A stretch of 64,000 nt of DNA. It comes from Treponema sp. Lineage in GTDB: Bacteria; Spirochaetota; Spirochaetia; Treponematales; Treponemataceae. The notes under the pieces are model-generated. The model did no database searches and was not told the DNA's origin. It saw only the letters and a list, made by a program, of their open reading frames with translations. Shown here in pieces: positions 15,735 to 24,327 of the stretch (positions are counted from its first letter, which is position 1; each line of letters starts with the position of its first letter). The translations under genes and the position numbers were made by a program. The stretch lies in the NCBI GenBank assembly GCA_017962965.1, contig JAGCUI010000048.1, positions 1 to 64,000 on the forward strand. The letters run 5' to 3'.

Positions 15735-17551
15735 GTGTAAAAAATCCCATTAGAACGCTTAATGCAGAAGTTGCAAGAAAAATCGCTGCGGGCGAAGTAA
15801 TAGACAGACCAAATGCCATAGTTCGTGAACTCATTGATAACGCCATAGACTCAGGTGCAAAAAGTATTACTGTAGAAGTTTATGGCGGCGGTGTTGAAAA
15901 AATCCGTGTAATAGACGACGGCTGTGGAATGACAGAAGAAGATTTAAAAGCCTGTGCACGTCCTCACGCTACAAGTAAAATTTCTTCCGAAGTGGATTTG
16001 ATGAATCTTACTACAATGGGATTTCGTGGAGAAGCATTAGCTTCCATTGCTGCAGTTGCAAGACTTTCAATAAGAAGCGGAAGCTTTAAAATGAGGGCAA
16101 GCATTACAGAGGATCATATAATTGAGCCTGCTTCTGAAGTTAAAGGAACAATTGTTCAGGCAGAGGGCTTATTCGAAAATTTTCCTGCAAGAAGACAGTT
16201 TTTAAAGCGAGCGGCAACAGAAGCCTTAATGTGTAAAAATACATTCATAGAAAAATCTCTTTCCCGTCCGGACATTGCTTTTAGATTTTTAAACGACGGC
16301 GAAGTAAAATTAGATCTTCCTGCAAACCAGAGCTTAAAAGACAGATTTATAGATGCAAATGATTATAAAGAAGATAAAGCCTTATTTTTTGAGCTTAACG
16401 CAAAGGCACAGGGAGCAAACCCTGACTGGTCTTTTTCTGTAATAATCGGAGAGCCGGCAGTTAGCAGAACAAGTAAAAAAGAAATTTTTATTTATGCCAA
16501 TAAAAGACGCATCCAGGAATATTCACTTGTCCAGGCAATTGAGTATGGAGGCCAGGGATATTTTCCAAACGGTACCTACCCTGTTGCAGCCTTATTTGCA
16601 GAGGTTAATCCAAAGTTAATTGATTTTAATATTCATCCTGCCAAAAAAGAAGCAAGGTTTTATGATATTTCTGATTTACACCACGGGGTTAGCTCAACTA
16701 TAAAAAACTTTTTCCTAAAATACACAAGACTTAATTTTACAGAAGATAAACCAGCCGACGAAGTAAGAACCTTTGATTTTGAACGCCATATTTCGTATAA
16801 GCCTTCGGAAACAATTTCAAGTGATTTAAGTGATTTCCGCTCAAAGTATTTTGGAGTAAAAGGCGGCTCTTCTTATTCAGAAAGTTCATATGGTGGCTCT
16901 TCTCATACAAAGACAAGCTCACAGGATTTTATTCCTCCTACTCTCCAGAGCTCAAACCTGGACGCTTCTTCTCTTGCAGACCAGGCCCTTTCCCAAACCC
17001 CCGAACACCAGGAAATCAAATACGTAGGAAAGTGCCTTGGAACCTTTTTGCTCGCCGAAAAAAACAACTGTCTGTACATCATCGACCAGCACGCCGCCCA
17101 CGAACGCCTTTTGTTCGATAAAATCATGAGCTCACAGGGCGGCTCCCAGCCTCTATTAATTCCCTACAAAATCCATACAGAATCAAAGGCTCAGGATAAT
17201 CAGCTGGAAAAATTAAAGGAAAAGCTTACAGCCATCGGTTTTACAACACAAAAAATAGAAGACTCATACTGGGAAATAAGCTCAATCCCCGAGCGATGGA
17301 CCGGAACCGAATTTGATTTAAGAACTCTTTTATTTGTAAAACAGGTAGAACCCGATGAAATTATCAGGGCAATTGCCGCAATGACAGCATGTAAGGCAGC
17401 CATTAAAGACGGATATTATTTAGACGACGAAACAGCCTTTGAATTAATCAAAAAAGCATTTACACTCGAAGATCCGCACTGCCCTCACGGCCGCCCGATT
17501 TATACGGTTTTTTCAAGAGAAAAATTATTTGAACTTGTAAAACGAACCTAA
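15731..17551 (+). CDS. mutL: DNA mismatch repair protein MutL
   Basis: 606 residues. The GHKL ATPase is complete: AAGEVIDRPNAIVRELIDNA with the catalytic E and N, DDGCGM, ATSKI and GFRGEALASIAAV. A serine-rich linker (about 375-430) joins the C-terminal dimer domain. The C-domain has DQHAAHERLLFD, close to the DQHA-x2-E-x4-E endonuclease motif but ending in D; ACKAAIKDG and CPHGRPI, also part of that metal site, are present. It therefore looks like a nicking MutL rather than the E. coli non-endonuclease type. It couples MutS mismatch recognition to strand removal; the co-transcribed exonuclease VII could take part. Confidence 0.95.
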   Translation: MSVKNPIRTLNAEVARKIAAGEVIDRPNAIVRELIDNAIDSGAKSITVEVYGGGVEKIRVIDDGCGMTEEDLKACARPHATSKISSEVDLMNLTTMGFRGEALASIAAVARLSIRSGSFKMRASITEDHIIEPASEVKGTIVQAEGLFENFPARRQFLKRAATEALMCKNTFIEKSLSRPDIAFRFLNDGEVKLDLPANQSLKDRFIDANDYKEDKALFFELNAKAQGANPDWSFSVIIGEPAVSRTSKKEIFIYANKRRIQEYSLVQAIEYGGQGYFPNGTYPVAALFAEVNPKLIDFNIHPAKKEARFYDISDLHHGVSSTIKNFFLKYTRLNFTEDKPADEVRTFDFERHISYKPSETISSDLSDFRSKYFGVKGGSSYSESSYGGSSHTKTSSQDFIPPTLQSSNLDASSLADQALSQTPEHQEIKYVGKCLGTFLLAEKNNCLYIIDQHAAHERLLFDKIMSSQGGSQPLLIPYKIHTESKAQDNQLEKLKEKLTAIGFTTQKIEDSYWEISSIPERWTGTEFDLRTLLFVKQVEPDEIIRAIAAMTACKAAIKDGYYLDDETAFELIKKAFTLEDPHCPHGRPIYTVFSREKLFELVKRT

Positions 17552-17554
17552 AGC

Positions 17555-20161
17555 CTACTCGATTGCATCCATCAAAGTAGAAATGTCTGCACGTCTGTAA
17601 GTTGGATTATTCAAGGAAACTTCCTTAAGATATGCCTTTGCACTTTCGTTGTCTCCAAGCTGCATGCACACCTTAGCAAGCTCGATATAAGCATCCCAGT
17701 TCTTTGTATCAGCCTTAACTAAATCCTCGTAAGTTGTTCTTGCATTTTCATAGTCGCCGTTTTTAGCGTAAGTTTTTGCAAGATTGTATCTTACTTCGTT
17801 ATTTCTTGGCTGGATTCTTAACGCATTCTGGAAGAATCTGATTGCGTTTTTATAATCATCCTTTAAAAGATATGCTGAACCAAGGTTATTGTTTGCTTCA
17901 AAGTTACTGCTTTCCTTGTTGTAAACCTGTAAATAAAGATTCAATGCGGCATCAACTTCCGGTGGAGTCATCTTCATGTACATATTTCCAAGGTTAATCT
18001 TTGATTTTGAATGATCAGGATTAAGAGTTAAAGCTTCCTTATAAATTGGAATTGCGTCGTTTGTTTTTCCTGTTTTTTCCAAAACCAGTGCATAGTTATA
18101 AACTACGTTTGCTTTAGAAATATTATTCTTTACGTTGTTCTTTGTTTCGTATGCTTCTTTAGCCCATCTAACAGCATCATCAACCTTTCCTGAATCATAA
18201 AGAACTGTAGAAAGATTATATTTTGTTAAAGTTTTATCAGCACCTTCCGGAAGCATTGTAATAGCACGGCGGTAACTGTCTTCTGCATTCTGTAAATCGT
18301 TACGTTTATAATAAACTGAACCAAGCTCCATTGCGGCAGAAGAGTTTACGTTATTAATAGATAAAACCTTTTTATATGCGTCGATTGCACCAAGGTAATC
18401 TTCTCTTTCTGCAAGGATACGTCCCTGTTCAAGATATGCTTTTTCGTGTTTAGAATCTATTTCTATAGTTTTTCTGAATGAGGCAAGTGCATCCTGATTT
18501 TTACCAAGCTGTTTTTGTGTAAGACCAAGGTTGAATCGGCTTGGAGCAAAGTCACTCTTAAGACTGCATGACATTTTGAATGAGCCTTCTGCATCCGAGT
18601 AACGCTTTAACATGTACTGAACCTTTCCAAGATTGTAGAAATAAAGGTATCTGTTAGGATCATCCTTGTTATTTGCAGCTGCCTGGAATTCTTTGATTGC
18701 AGTGTTGTAATCTTTATTTCTTAATGCATCCTGTGCAAGAATATTATGTGCCTGAGATTCATTAGGATTTCTGCTTACTGCATCCTTTGCATATTCAACA
18801 GCCTTTTCGTAAAGTCTTTCTCTATCTGCGGCATTCGGTGTATTCTGTGCTGCATCATACATTGCCTGAGCCATTTCTGTTTCTTTTGAAGGAATGAATG
18901 TTGTGTTTCCAGGAATGTTTGGCATCATACCCATTGCTTTATCAAAGGTCTTCATTCCGTCATTATTTTTTCCATCGTGTAATTCTTTTTTACCCTTCTG
19001 GATTTCGTTATTTACAGCATCAATCTGATTTTTATAAGCTTCGTTCTGTTTTGCAAGCTTTTCTTCTTCTGCACGGCGCTGTTCTTCCAAAAGCTTTTTC
19101 TGAGCTTCTTCTGCTTCTCTTGCAGCACGCTCTTCGTCTGTTTCGCCTAATCTTCCAGAACCATCTGAGCCGTTAGCACCATTTGCTCCGTTAGCACCAT
19201 TTCCAAATGCATTTCCAGAGCCGTCTCCATAACCTGCAGAATATCCGTCTCCGTATCCGTCGGTATAGCTTCCGTTTCCAAAGCCACCGTTTCCGTCTCC
19301 AAAGCCGTTTCCACCATTACCGTTACCGTAACCATTGCCTCCGTTTCCATATCCGTTGCCACCGTTACCATAACCGTTCTGACCGAATACATTTGGATTT
19401 CTTCCGTTCTGTCTCATAAAGTCTTCGAGAATCTGCTGCTGCCTTCGTATCTGATCCCCGTTTTGAGCAATCAAGGCATCAAGATAATCCTTCATTGCCT
19501 GAGAATCCAAAATAGACATTCCGTTTCCGTCGTTCTGCTTCTGGTCTAAAATTAAATTCCAGAGGTTATTGATATCTTCATCATCACCGTATTTATTTAA
19601 AAAATCTTCGAGTTTATCTAATGCTCTGTCGTATTCACCTTTTTCTGCATTTTTCATTGCATAGGTGATTGCGTATGTTTTATCCTTCTGTCTGATCGAG
19701 CTTCTGCATCCGCGGATTAAAAGAAGAATTATAATGACTAAAGCAGCAACGCCAACACCAATTAAAATCTTTTTCTTTGTTTCTGGAGAAAGCTGCTTTT
19801 TTTCTTTTTTCTGATTTTTTGCTGCAGTCTTAGTTCCGGCTTTTGCAGCCCCTTTTGTTCCGGTCTTTCCTTTTGCTGCCACTAATGCAGTTTCTTTTTT
19901 AGTACCGATTTTAGAAGTTGTTTTAGTACCTGCTTTAGATTTTGTAGAAACTGTTTTTGTTCCTGATTTTTTTGAGAATTTTTGTTTACAGAAATTTCCA
20001 AACTTTGTGCAGCCTGCAACAGTAAGTGTCTTTACTTTTTTTGCGCAAACTATAGTTTTTTCTTTAATCCATTTACAGGCAATAATCAGTTTTTCTTTTA
20101 CAATACCTGCAATGTCTTTTGTTTTTGCCCAGATCTTTGCACACACTTCTTTAAAATTCAT
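17555..20161 (-). CDS. Large membrane-anchored TPR protein with lysine-rich head and Gly/Asn-rich linker
   Basis: 868 residues. Residues 1-130 are very rich in Lys, Thr and Ala (histone-H1-like KTGTK/KAGTK repeats), then one membrane span (about 132-149). Residues 261-338 are a low-complexity Gly-Asn-Tyr stretch with NGYGNGG repeats, 341-400 a charged coiled coil, and from about 430 to the end at least ten TPR units (NYNTAIKEFQAA, AIDAYKKVL, AIPIYKEAL, AIRFFQNAL). No enzyme motif. The basic head is cytoplasmic if the single span follows the positive-inside rule, leaving the TPRs outside the membrane. Function unknown; likely a scaffold. Confidence 0.7.
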   Translation of the reverse strand: MNFKEVCAKIWAKTKDIAGIVKEKLIIACKWIKEKTIVCAKKVKTLTVAGCTKFGNFCKQKFSKKSGTKTVSTKSKAGTKTTSKIGTKKETALVAAKGKTGTKGAAKAGTKTAAKNQKKEKKQLSPETKKKILIGVGVAALVIIILLLIRGCRSSIRQKDKTYAITYAMKNAEKGEYDRALDKLEDFLNKYGDDEDINNLWNLILDQKQNDGNGMSILDSQAMKDYLDALIAQNGDQIRRQQQILEDFMRQNGRNPNVFGQNGYGNGGNGYGNGGNGYGNGNGGNGFGDGNGGFGNGSYTDGYGDGYSAGYGDGSGNAFGNGANGANGANGSDGSGRLGETDEERAAREAEEAQKKLLEEQRRAEEEKLAKQNEAYKNQIDAVNNEIQKGKKELHDGKNNDGMKTFDKAMGMMPNIPGNTTFIPSKETEMAQAMYDAAQNTPNAADRERLYEKAVEYAKDAVSRNPNESQAHNILAQDALRNKDYNTAIKEFQAAANNKDDPNRYLYFYNLGKVQYMLKRYSDAEGSFKMSCSLKSDFAPSRFNLGLTQKQLGKNQDALASFRKTIEIDSKHEKAYLEQGRILAEREDYLGAIDAYKKVLSINNVNSSAAMELGSVYYKRNDLQNAEDSYRRAITMLPEGADKTLTKYNLSTVLYDSGKVDDAVRWAKEAYETKNNVKNNISKANVVYNYALVLEKTGKTNDAIPIYKEALTLNPDHSKSKINLGNMYMKMTPPEVDAALNLYLQVYNKESSNFEANNNLGSAYLLKDDYKNAIRFFQNALRIQPRNNEVRYNLAKTYAKNGDYENARTTYEDLVKADTKNWDAYIELAKVCMQLGDNESAKAYLKEVSLNNPTYRRADISTLMDAIE

Positions 20162-20231
20162 TATAAATAAACTCCTTTTTATCTATTATACATGTAATTG
20201 CAAAGAAATTAAACACTAAAAAGAATAATCG

Positions 20232-21026
20232 TTAATCAAGCTCAGACTGATAATCATAATCAATAATATCTTCTGCCCCGGAAGTCATGTTTGTTGAATC
20301 TGTATTCTGAAGTGAATTTGCAACATCTTCCAAAAGCTGTTTTCTTCTTTCGTCTTCAAGTCTCTTTTCTTCTTCTTCGCGTCTTCTCTGTTCTGCAAGT
20401 CTGTTTTCTTCTTCGATTCTCTGGCGCTCAAGCTCTTCCTTCATGCGGCGGTCTTCTTCCTGCTTTCTCTTTTCATCTTCGATTGCTTTCTGTTCTGCAA
20501 GCTTTACTTCTTCCTGATGCTGTCTTAAAAGCCTTAAAATTTCTTCTATCTGAGGGCGCTGTGGATCATTTGGTTCCATTTCAAGATAAAGCTCATAATC
20601 CTTAATACAGGCAGGATAATCTTCTGCCATTAAATATGTGTTGGCTCTGTTTAATAAGGCCTTTGTGTAAGAAGAATCAATTGCAAGAGTAAGTGAATAT
20701 GCTTTGGCTGCGTTTTTATAATCTGCCATTGCGTAGTATGCGTTTCCCTGATTAAAAGCAAGGATTTTTTTATCTGTACCAGGAAGATTTAATCCGCGTG
20801 TAAATGCTTCAACTGATTTTTTATAATCTGCAAGCTGAAAGTAAGCCAGTCCTAAATAATTATATGCATCCGGCCCCGCAGTTCCATTTAAAATTTCTGA
20901 TTCAAGTGCTGTTACTGCAAGATTTGGTTTATTAGTTCTGAAATATTTTTCTCCCTGTGTTTCTGCAAAACAAAAGCAGTTTAATAAAACCAAAAGGGAT
21001 ATCGTAATCAAACTCCGTTTCTTCAT
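20232..21026 (-). CDS. Secreted TPR protein with charged coiled-coil tail
   Basis: 264 residues: a signal peptide (about 1-21, ending CFCFA), four to five TPRs (AYNYLGLAYFQLADYKKSVEAF, AYYAMADYKNAAKAYSL, ALLNRANTYLMAEDYPACIKDYE) and a Glu/Arg/Lys-rich coiled coil (about 170-235) with an acidic end. It lies 70 bases upstream of the larger TPR gene on the same strand and shares its coiled-coil style, so the two probably work together in the periplasm. No closer function can be given. Confidence 0.7.
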   Translation of the reverse strand: MKKRSLITISLLVLLNCFCFAETQGEKYFRTNKPNLAVTALESEILNGTAGPDAYNYLGLAYFQLADYKKSVEAFTRGLNLPGTDKKILAFNQGNAYYAMADYKNAAKAYSLTLAIDSSYTKALLNRANTYLMAEDYPACIKDYELYLEMEPNDPQRPQIEEILRLLRQHQEEVKLAEQKAIEDEKRKQEEDRRMKEELERQRIEEENRLAEQRRREEEEKRLEDERRKQLLEDVANSLQNTDSTNMTSGAEDIIDYDYQSELD

Positions 21027-21108
21027 ATTTCAATCTCCTTATTATTCACCTGTATATATAACAACTTTTCTGCAATATTAATACAATAATAATACACTTT
21101 TTAACTAT

Positions 21109-21137
21109 TTGACATATTTATGTAAATCTAATACTCT
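21109..21137 (+). promoter_or_regulatory. Promoter of the TPR/Mrr-like gene operon
   Basis: -35 TTGACA (21109-21114), a 17-base spacer and -10 TACTCT (21132-21137), about 55 bases ahead of the ATG at 21192, which has GGAGG upstream. Confidence 0.65.
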
Positions 21138-21191
21138 TAATTATCGGAAATACCGAATTTATCTTCATTATTTTCTTGGAGGAAAAAAGTC

Positions 21192-22559
21192 ATGGGTGTT
21201 ACCCAAATTATTGCAATAAGTGCGCTTGGCGTAGTTGTTGTAGCATTATTATTCGTACTTATTAAAAGTCTTGTCCTTCCACAAAAGCTAGAAGTCCTTC
21301 CTAAACTCATCAAACAGGGAAAAACACAGAACGCAATCAAAGCTGCAAAACAGATTATAGGTAAAGATCCTAAAAATTATAAAGCTCATTATTATCTTGG
21401 TAAAGCATATATAAAAGAAGGCAAAAGTGAACTTGCCATCATGGAATATAAAATCGTAAATGAAAATGCAATTTTTACACCAACCTTTAGTGAAGCAGAA
21501 TTCAGAAAAGAATATGCCGCTCTTTTATTAAAATACAAACAGAATGCAGAAGCATTAAAAAACTACCTTTTACTTACAAAATTAGACAGTACAAATGCAG
21601 AAAACTTTTACAATGCAGGTCACCTTTACGAACAGGCTAACCGTTATGATATTGCCATTGGTTTTATGCAGAAAGCAACAATGCTTGATAAAAAACATGC
21701 AAAGGCTCACGCAGAAATCGGTCTTATGCTCTATCGTATGAAAAACTACCAGGAAGCAAGACACGAAATTGATACTGCCATCAAATTGAGCCCCGAAACT
21801 TATTCTTCTTATTATTACCTTGGAAAAATCCAGAAGGATGCAAAAGATATTCCTGCCGCAATCAAATCCTTTGAAAAAGCACAGCGCGACAGTGAAGTAA
21901 AACAGAAGGCGGTTATTGAACACGGTGCCTGCTATATGCTCGTAAACCGTTATGATAATGCAGCCTTGGATTTTAACCGTGCAATTGAACTTGATAAGGA
22001 TGATCTTAATTCAGAAACTCTTTATGCCCGCTACTTCCTTGCTTCCTGCTACGAAAAGCTTCGTAAAATCGACAAGGCTATTGAACAGTGGGAAATCATC
22101 TATAAGAGAAACAAAAGCTTCCGTGATGTAAGTGCAAAGCTTTCTGAATATAAAGACCTTTCTGCAAACGATAACCTTAAGGATTACCTTACATGCAGCA
22201 ACGAAGAATTTGTTCAGGTTTGTAAAATTGCATGTGAAAAAGGAATGAAATTACAGGTTCTTACAGCAGTTTCCCAGAAATGGGGTGCTTTAATTACAGC
22301 TATAGATAAAAGTGAAGAATCGTGGATGTCTGTGCGTAAGCAGGTGCTTTATCTGCGCTTTTACAGAGAACCGGATCCTCTCGAAGATGTTGTTGTTCAT
22401 GAATCTCTTGATGCAATGAAACAGGCAAACAGCATTAAAGGATTTGTATTCTCAAGTTCAGGATTCACAAACGCTGCAAGAAGATTTGCAGAAAACAGAC
22501 CTATCGAACTCGTAGACAAAGATAAACTCGAAAAGATTCTTTCATCAGGAAGCAAATGA
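21192..22559 (+). CDS. Membrane-anchored TPR protein with degenerate Mrr-like C-terminal domain
   Basis: 455 residues. An N-terminal membrane span (about 4-29) precedes some eight TPRs (about 33-330). The last 90 residues read like the Mrr/restriction-endonuclease-like fold: a central strand VRKQVLYLRFYREPDPL, then IKGFVFSSSGFTNAARRFAENRPIELVDKDKLEKIL, matching the usual 'gVfvTtg.Ft..A...A....i.LiDg..L..ll' pattern. The catalytic QxK on the central strand is replaced by LRF and no D/E pair is obvious, so nuclease activity is unlikely. Its stop overlaps the phosphoesterase start by four bases. Confidence 0.72.
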   Translation: MGVTQIIAISALGVVVVALLFVLIKSLVLPQKLEVLPKLIKQGKTQNAIKAAKQIIGKDPKNYKAHYYLGKAYIKEGKSELAIMEYKIVNENAIFTPTFSEAEFRKEYAALLLKYKQNAEALKNYLLLTKLDSTNAENFYNAGHLYEQANRYDIAIGFMQKATMLDKKHAKAHAEIGLMLYRMKNYQEARHEIDTAIKLSPETYSSYYYLGKIQKDAKDIPAAIKSFEKAQRDSEVKQKAVIEHGACYMLVNRYDNAALDFNRAIELDKDDLNSETLYARYFLASCYEKLRKIDKAIEQWEIIYKRNKSFRDVSAKLSEYKDLSANDNLKDYLTCSNEEFVQVCKIACEKGMKLQVLTAVSQKWGALITAIDKSEESWMSVRKQVLYLRFYREPDPLEDVVVHESLDAMKQANSIKGFVFSSSGFTNAARRFAENRPIELVDKDKLEKILSSGSK

Positions 22560-23287
22560 AAATCCTGTGTGTCTCAGATTATGTAGATCCTCTTATATAC
22601 AATCAGGAAGTAAAAAAGATATTTCCTGATATTGATATGATTTTGTGTGCAGGCGACTTACCCATGGATTACGTGGATTTTATTGTCTCTGTATTCAATA
22701 AACCTACATATTTTATCTTTGGAAATCACAATCTTAAGGAATTCCACTATTATCATAAGACAAACCAGCCCCAGAATCCGGAATTTTATAAAAAAGAACG
22801 AGCCGAACAGCAGCATTTTCACGGAGCAAAATACCTTGGCTTTAAGACCGAAGTTTCATCGGATTTCTTTTTTACAGACGCTGTTACCGGTAAAAAAACA
22901 CCTCTTTTAATTGCAGGTGCTTCAGGCTCCCTTAAATACAATAACGGCTTGAATCAGTATTCGGATTTTAAGATGAAGCTTCTTTTATTAAAGATGGTTC
23001 CAAAGCTTATAAAAAATAAACTCCGCTACGGCCGCTATCTTGATATATTTTTAACTCACGCTACACCAAGACACATTCACGACCACGAAGATCCATGTCA
23101 CAAGGGTTTTGAATGCTTTAACTGGTTTATAGAAAAATTTCATCCCCGCTTTATGATACACGGACACATTCACCTGTATGATATGCGCGAAAAAAGAATA
23201 ACAGACCACAACGGAACACAAATCATAAATGCTTATGCACATCATATTCTGGAAATACCGGACACACTAACTCAGGAGAAGCAATAA
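22556..23287 (+). CDS. Calcineurin-like metallophosphoesterase
   Basis: 243 residues. Metal-site motifs: CVSDYVDP at the N-terminus (D in place of the usual DxH), CAGDLPMDY (GD), FGNHN (GNH), THATP and HGHIH near the C-terminus. All but the first His of DxH are kept. Substrate unknown (phosphoester of protein, nucleotide or lipid). It is the middle of three genes overlapping by four and one bases, together with the TPR and ParB-like genes, a set that is likely to act together. Confidence 0.82.
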   Translation: MKILCVSDYVDPLIYNQEVKKIFPDIDMILCAGDLPMDYVDFIVSVFNKPTYFIFGNHNLKEFHYYHKTNQPQNPEFYKKERAEQQHFHGAKYLGFKTEVSSDFFFTDAVTGKKTPLLIAGASGSLKYNNGLNQYSDFKMKLLLLKMVPKLIKNKLRYGRYLDIFLTHATPRHIHDHEDPCHKGFECFNWFIEKFHPRFMIHGHIHLYDMREKRITDHNGTQIINAYAHHILEIPDTLTQEKQ

Positions 23288-24231
23288 TGAATATTTCAGC
23301 AAAACAGTCGGAAGATGATTTTTACAAGGCAAGAAACAAGGCCTTATTCAACGAAATACAGCATTTTTTAACTCCCGAAGAAGTAAATCTTATTTCATTG
23401 AACGACGTTAAACAGCTTATAAAACCTCAGAACGAAACTTATATTGGAATGAAAGTTATTCCTATTGATAAAATTATTGGAAGTGAGGGCCGCTACAAGG
23501 ATTTTGACAATCACTTTTTCCCAAAAAACTCTTTCTTAAAGTCCAGATGGGAACACGTAGACCAGGCAGCCATTGATTCAGTTATTTTGCCACCAATTAA
23601 AGTTTACGAAATTGCAGGCCTTTACTTTGTACGAGACGGAAATCACAGGGTTTCTGTTGCAAAATCAAGGGGAACTGAATTTATTGATGCAGAAGTTGTT
23701 TCTTTGCAGAGCGAAATCAAACTTAAGCAGACAGACAGCATGGCAGATATTATCCGTCAGATTATCAACTATGAAAAACGTGTTTTTTATGCTGAAACAA
23801 ACTTTGGTGATATAACAGACTACTGGTGCCTTGATTTTACTGCAGCCGGCCGTTACGACGTAATTTATAACCATATTCTTACACATAAATACTATATGAA
23901 TCAGCAGATTGAAGAAGAAGTGTCTATGGAAGAAGCAATTTCTTCGTGGTTTGAAAAAGTTTACCTTCCTTTAGCCTCTTCAATCATCAAAAAGCGCATT
24001 TTAAAGAAGTTTCCAAAGAGAACTGTAGCCGATTTATACGTTTGGACCGTGCGTTACTGGGATCAGCTTAAGCAAAAGTTTGGAAATGACGTTGCAATTG
24101 ATGAAGCTGTAGAAACTTTTTCTAAAAAATACAGAATTCCGCTTCACAGAAGGATAAAAAATCAGATTAAACGCATAATTTTACGCAAGGCAATCGACAA
24201 TTCCTTGAACGAGAATGACATTAATTTATAG
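23287..24231 (+). CDS. ParB/sulfiredoxin-fold protein, function unknown
   Basis: 314 residues. Residues about 55-140 contain a ParB-N-like segment: IPIDKIIGSEGRY, LPPIKVYEIAGLYFVRDGNHRVSVAKSRG and IDAEVV, including the GNHR(V)SVA motif related to the GERRxRA box of ParB nucleases/CTPases. The remaining C-terminal half is alpha-helical with a basic end (RRIKNQIKRIILRK) and shows no DNA-binding HTH I can recognise. It shares a start/stop junction with the phosphoesterase gene. It is not the chromosome-segregation ParB by layout, since no parA or HTH is seen. Confidence 0.62.
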   Translation: MNISAKQSEDDFYKARNKALFNEIQHFLTPEEVNLISLNDVKQLIKPQNETYIGMKVIPIDKIIGSEGRYKDFDNHFFPKNSFLKSRWEHVDQAAIDSVILPPIKVYEIAGLYFVRDGNHRVSVAKSRGTEFIDAEVVSLQSEIKLKQTDSMADIIRQIINYEKRVFYAETNFGDITDYWCLDFTAAGRYDVIYNHILTHKYYMNQQIEEEVSMEEAISSWFEKVYLPLASSIIKKRILKKFPKRTVADLYVWTVRYWDQLKQKFGNDVAIDEAVETFSKKYRIPLHRRIKNQIKRIILRKAIDNSLNENDINL

Positions 24232-24239
24232 TTTAAAAC

Positions 24240-24268
24240 TTGACTGTGAAATATTTCAATGTTAGAAT
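24240..24268 (+). promoter_or_regulatory. Promoter of the partner-switching operon
   Basis: -35 TTGACT (24240-24245), a 17-base spacer and -10 TAGAAT (24263-24268), about 60 bases before the TTG start at 24328. Confidence 0.75.
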
Positions 24269-24327
24269 TAATTTTAGTAGTAAATTTGGAAATTTTGCCT
24301 AAAAAAAAGTTTATAAGGAGATAAAAA

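Noticed and set aside
19147-19419. Short repeated units in DNA that look like a repeat array (CCGTTTCCA/CCATTACC)
   Set aside because: They are the codons of the Gly/Asn-rich linker of the TPR protein, in frame, without regular spacers; not a CRISPR array.
23287-24231. Chromosome-partition ParB
   Set aside because: Only the N-terminal fold pattern is present; no HTH, no parA and no parS-like sites seen nearby.
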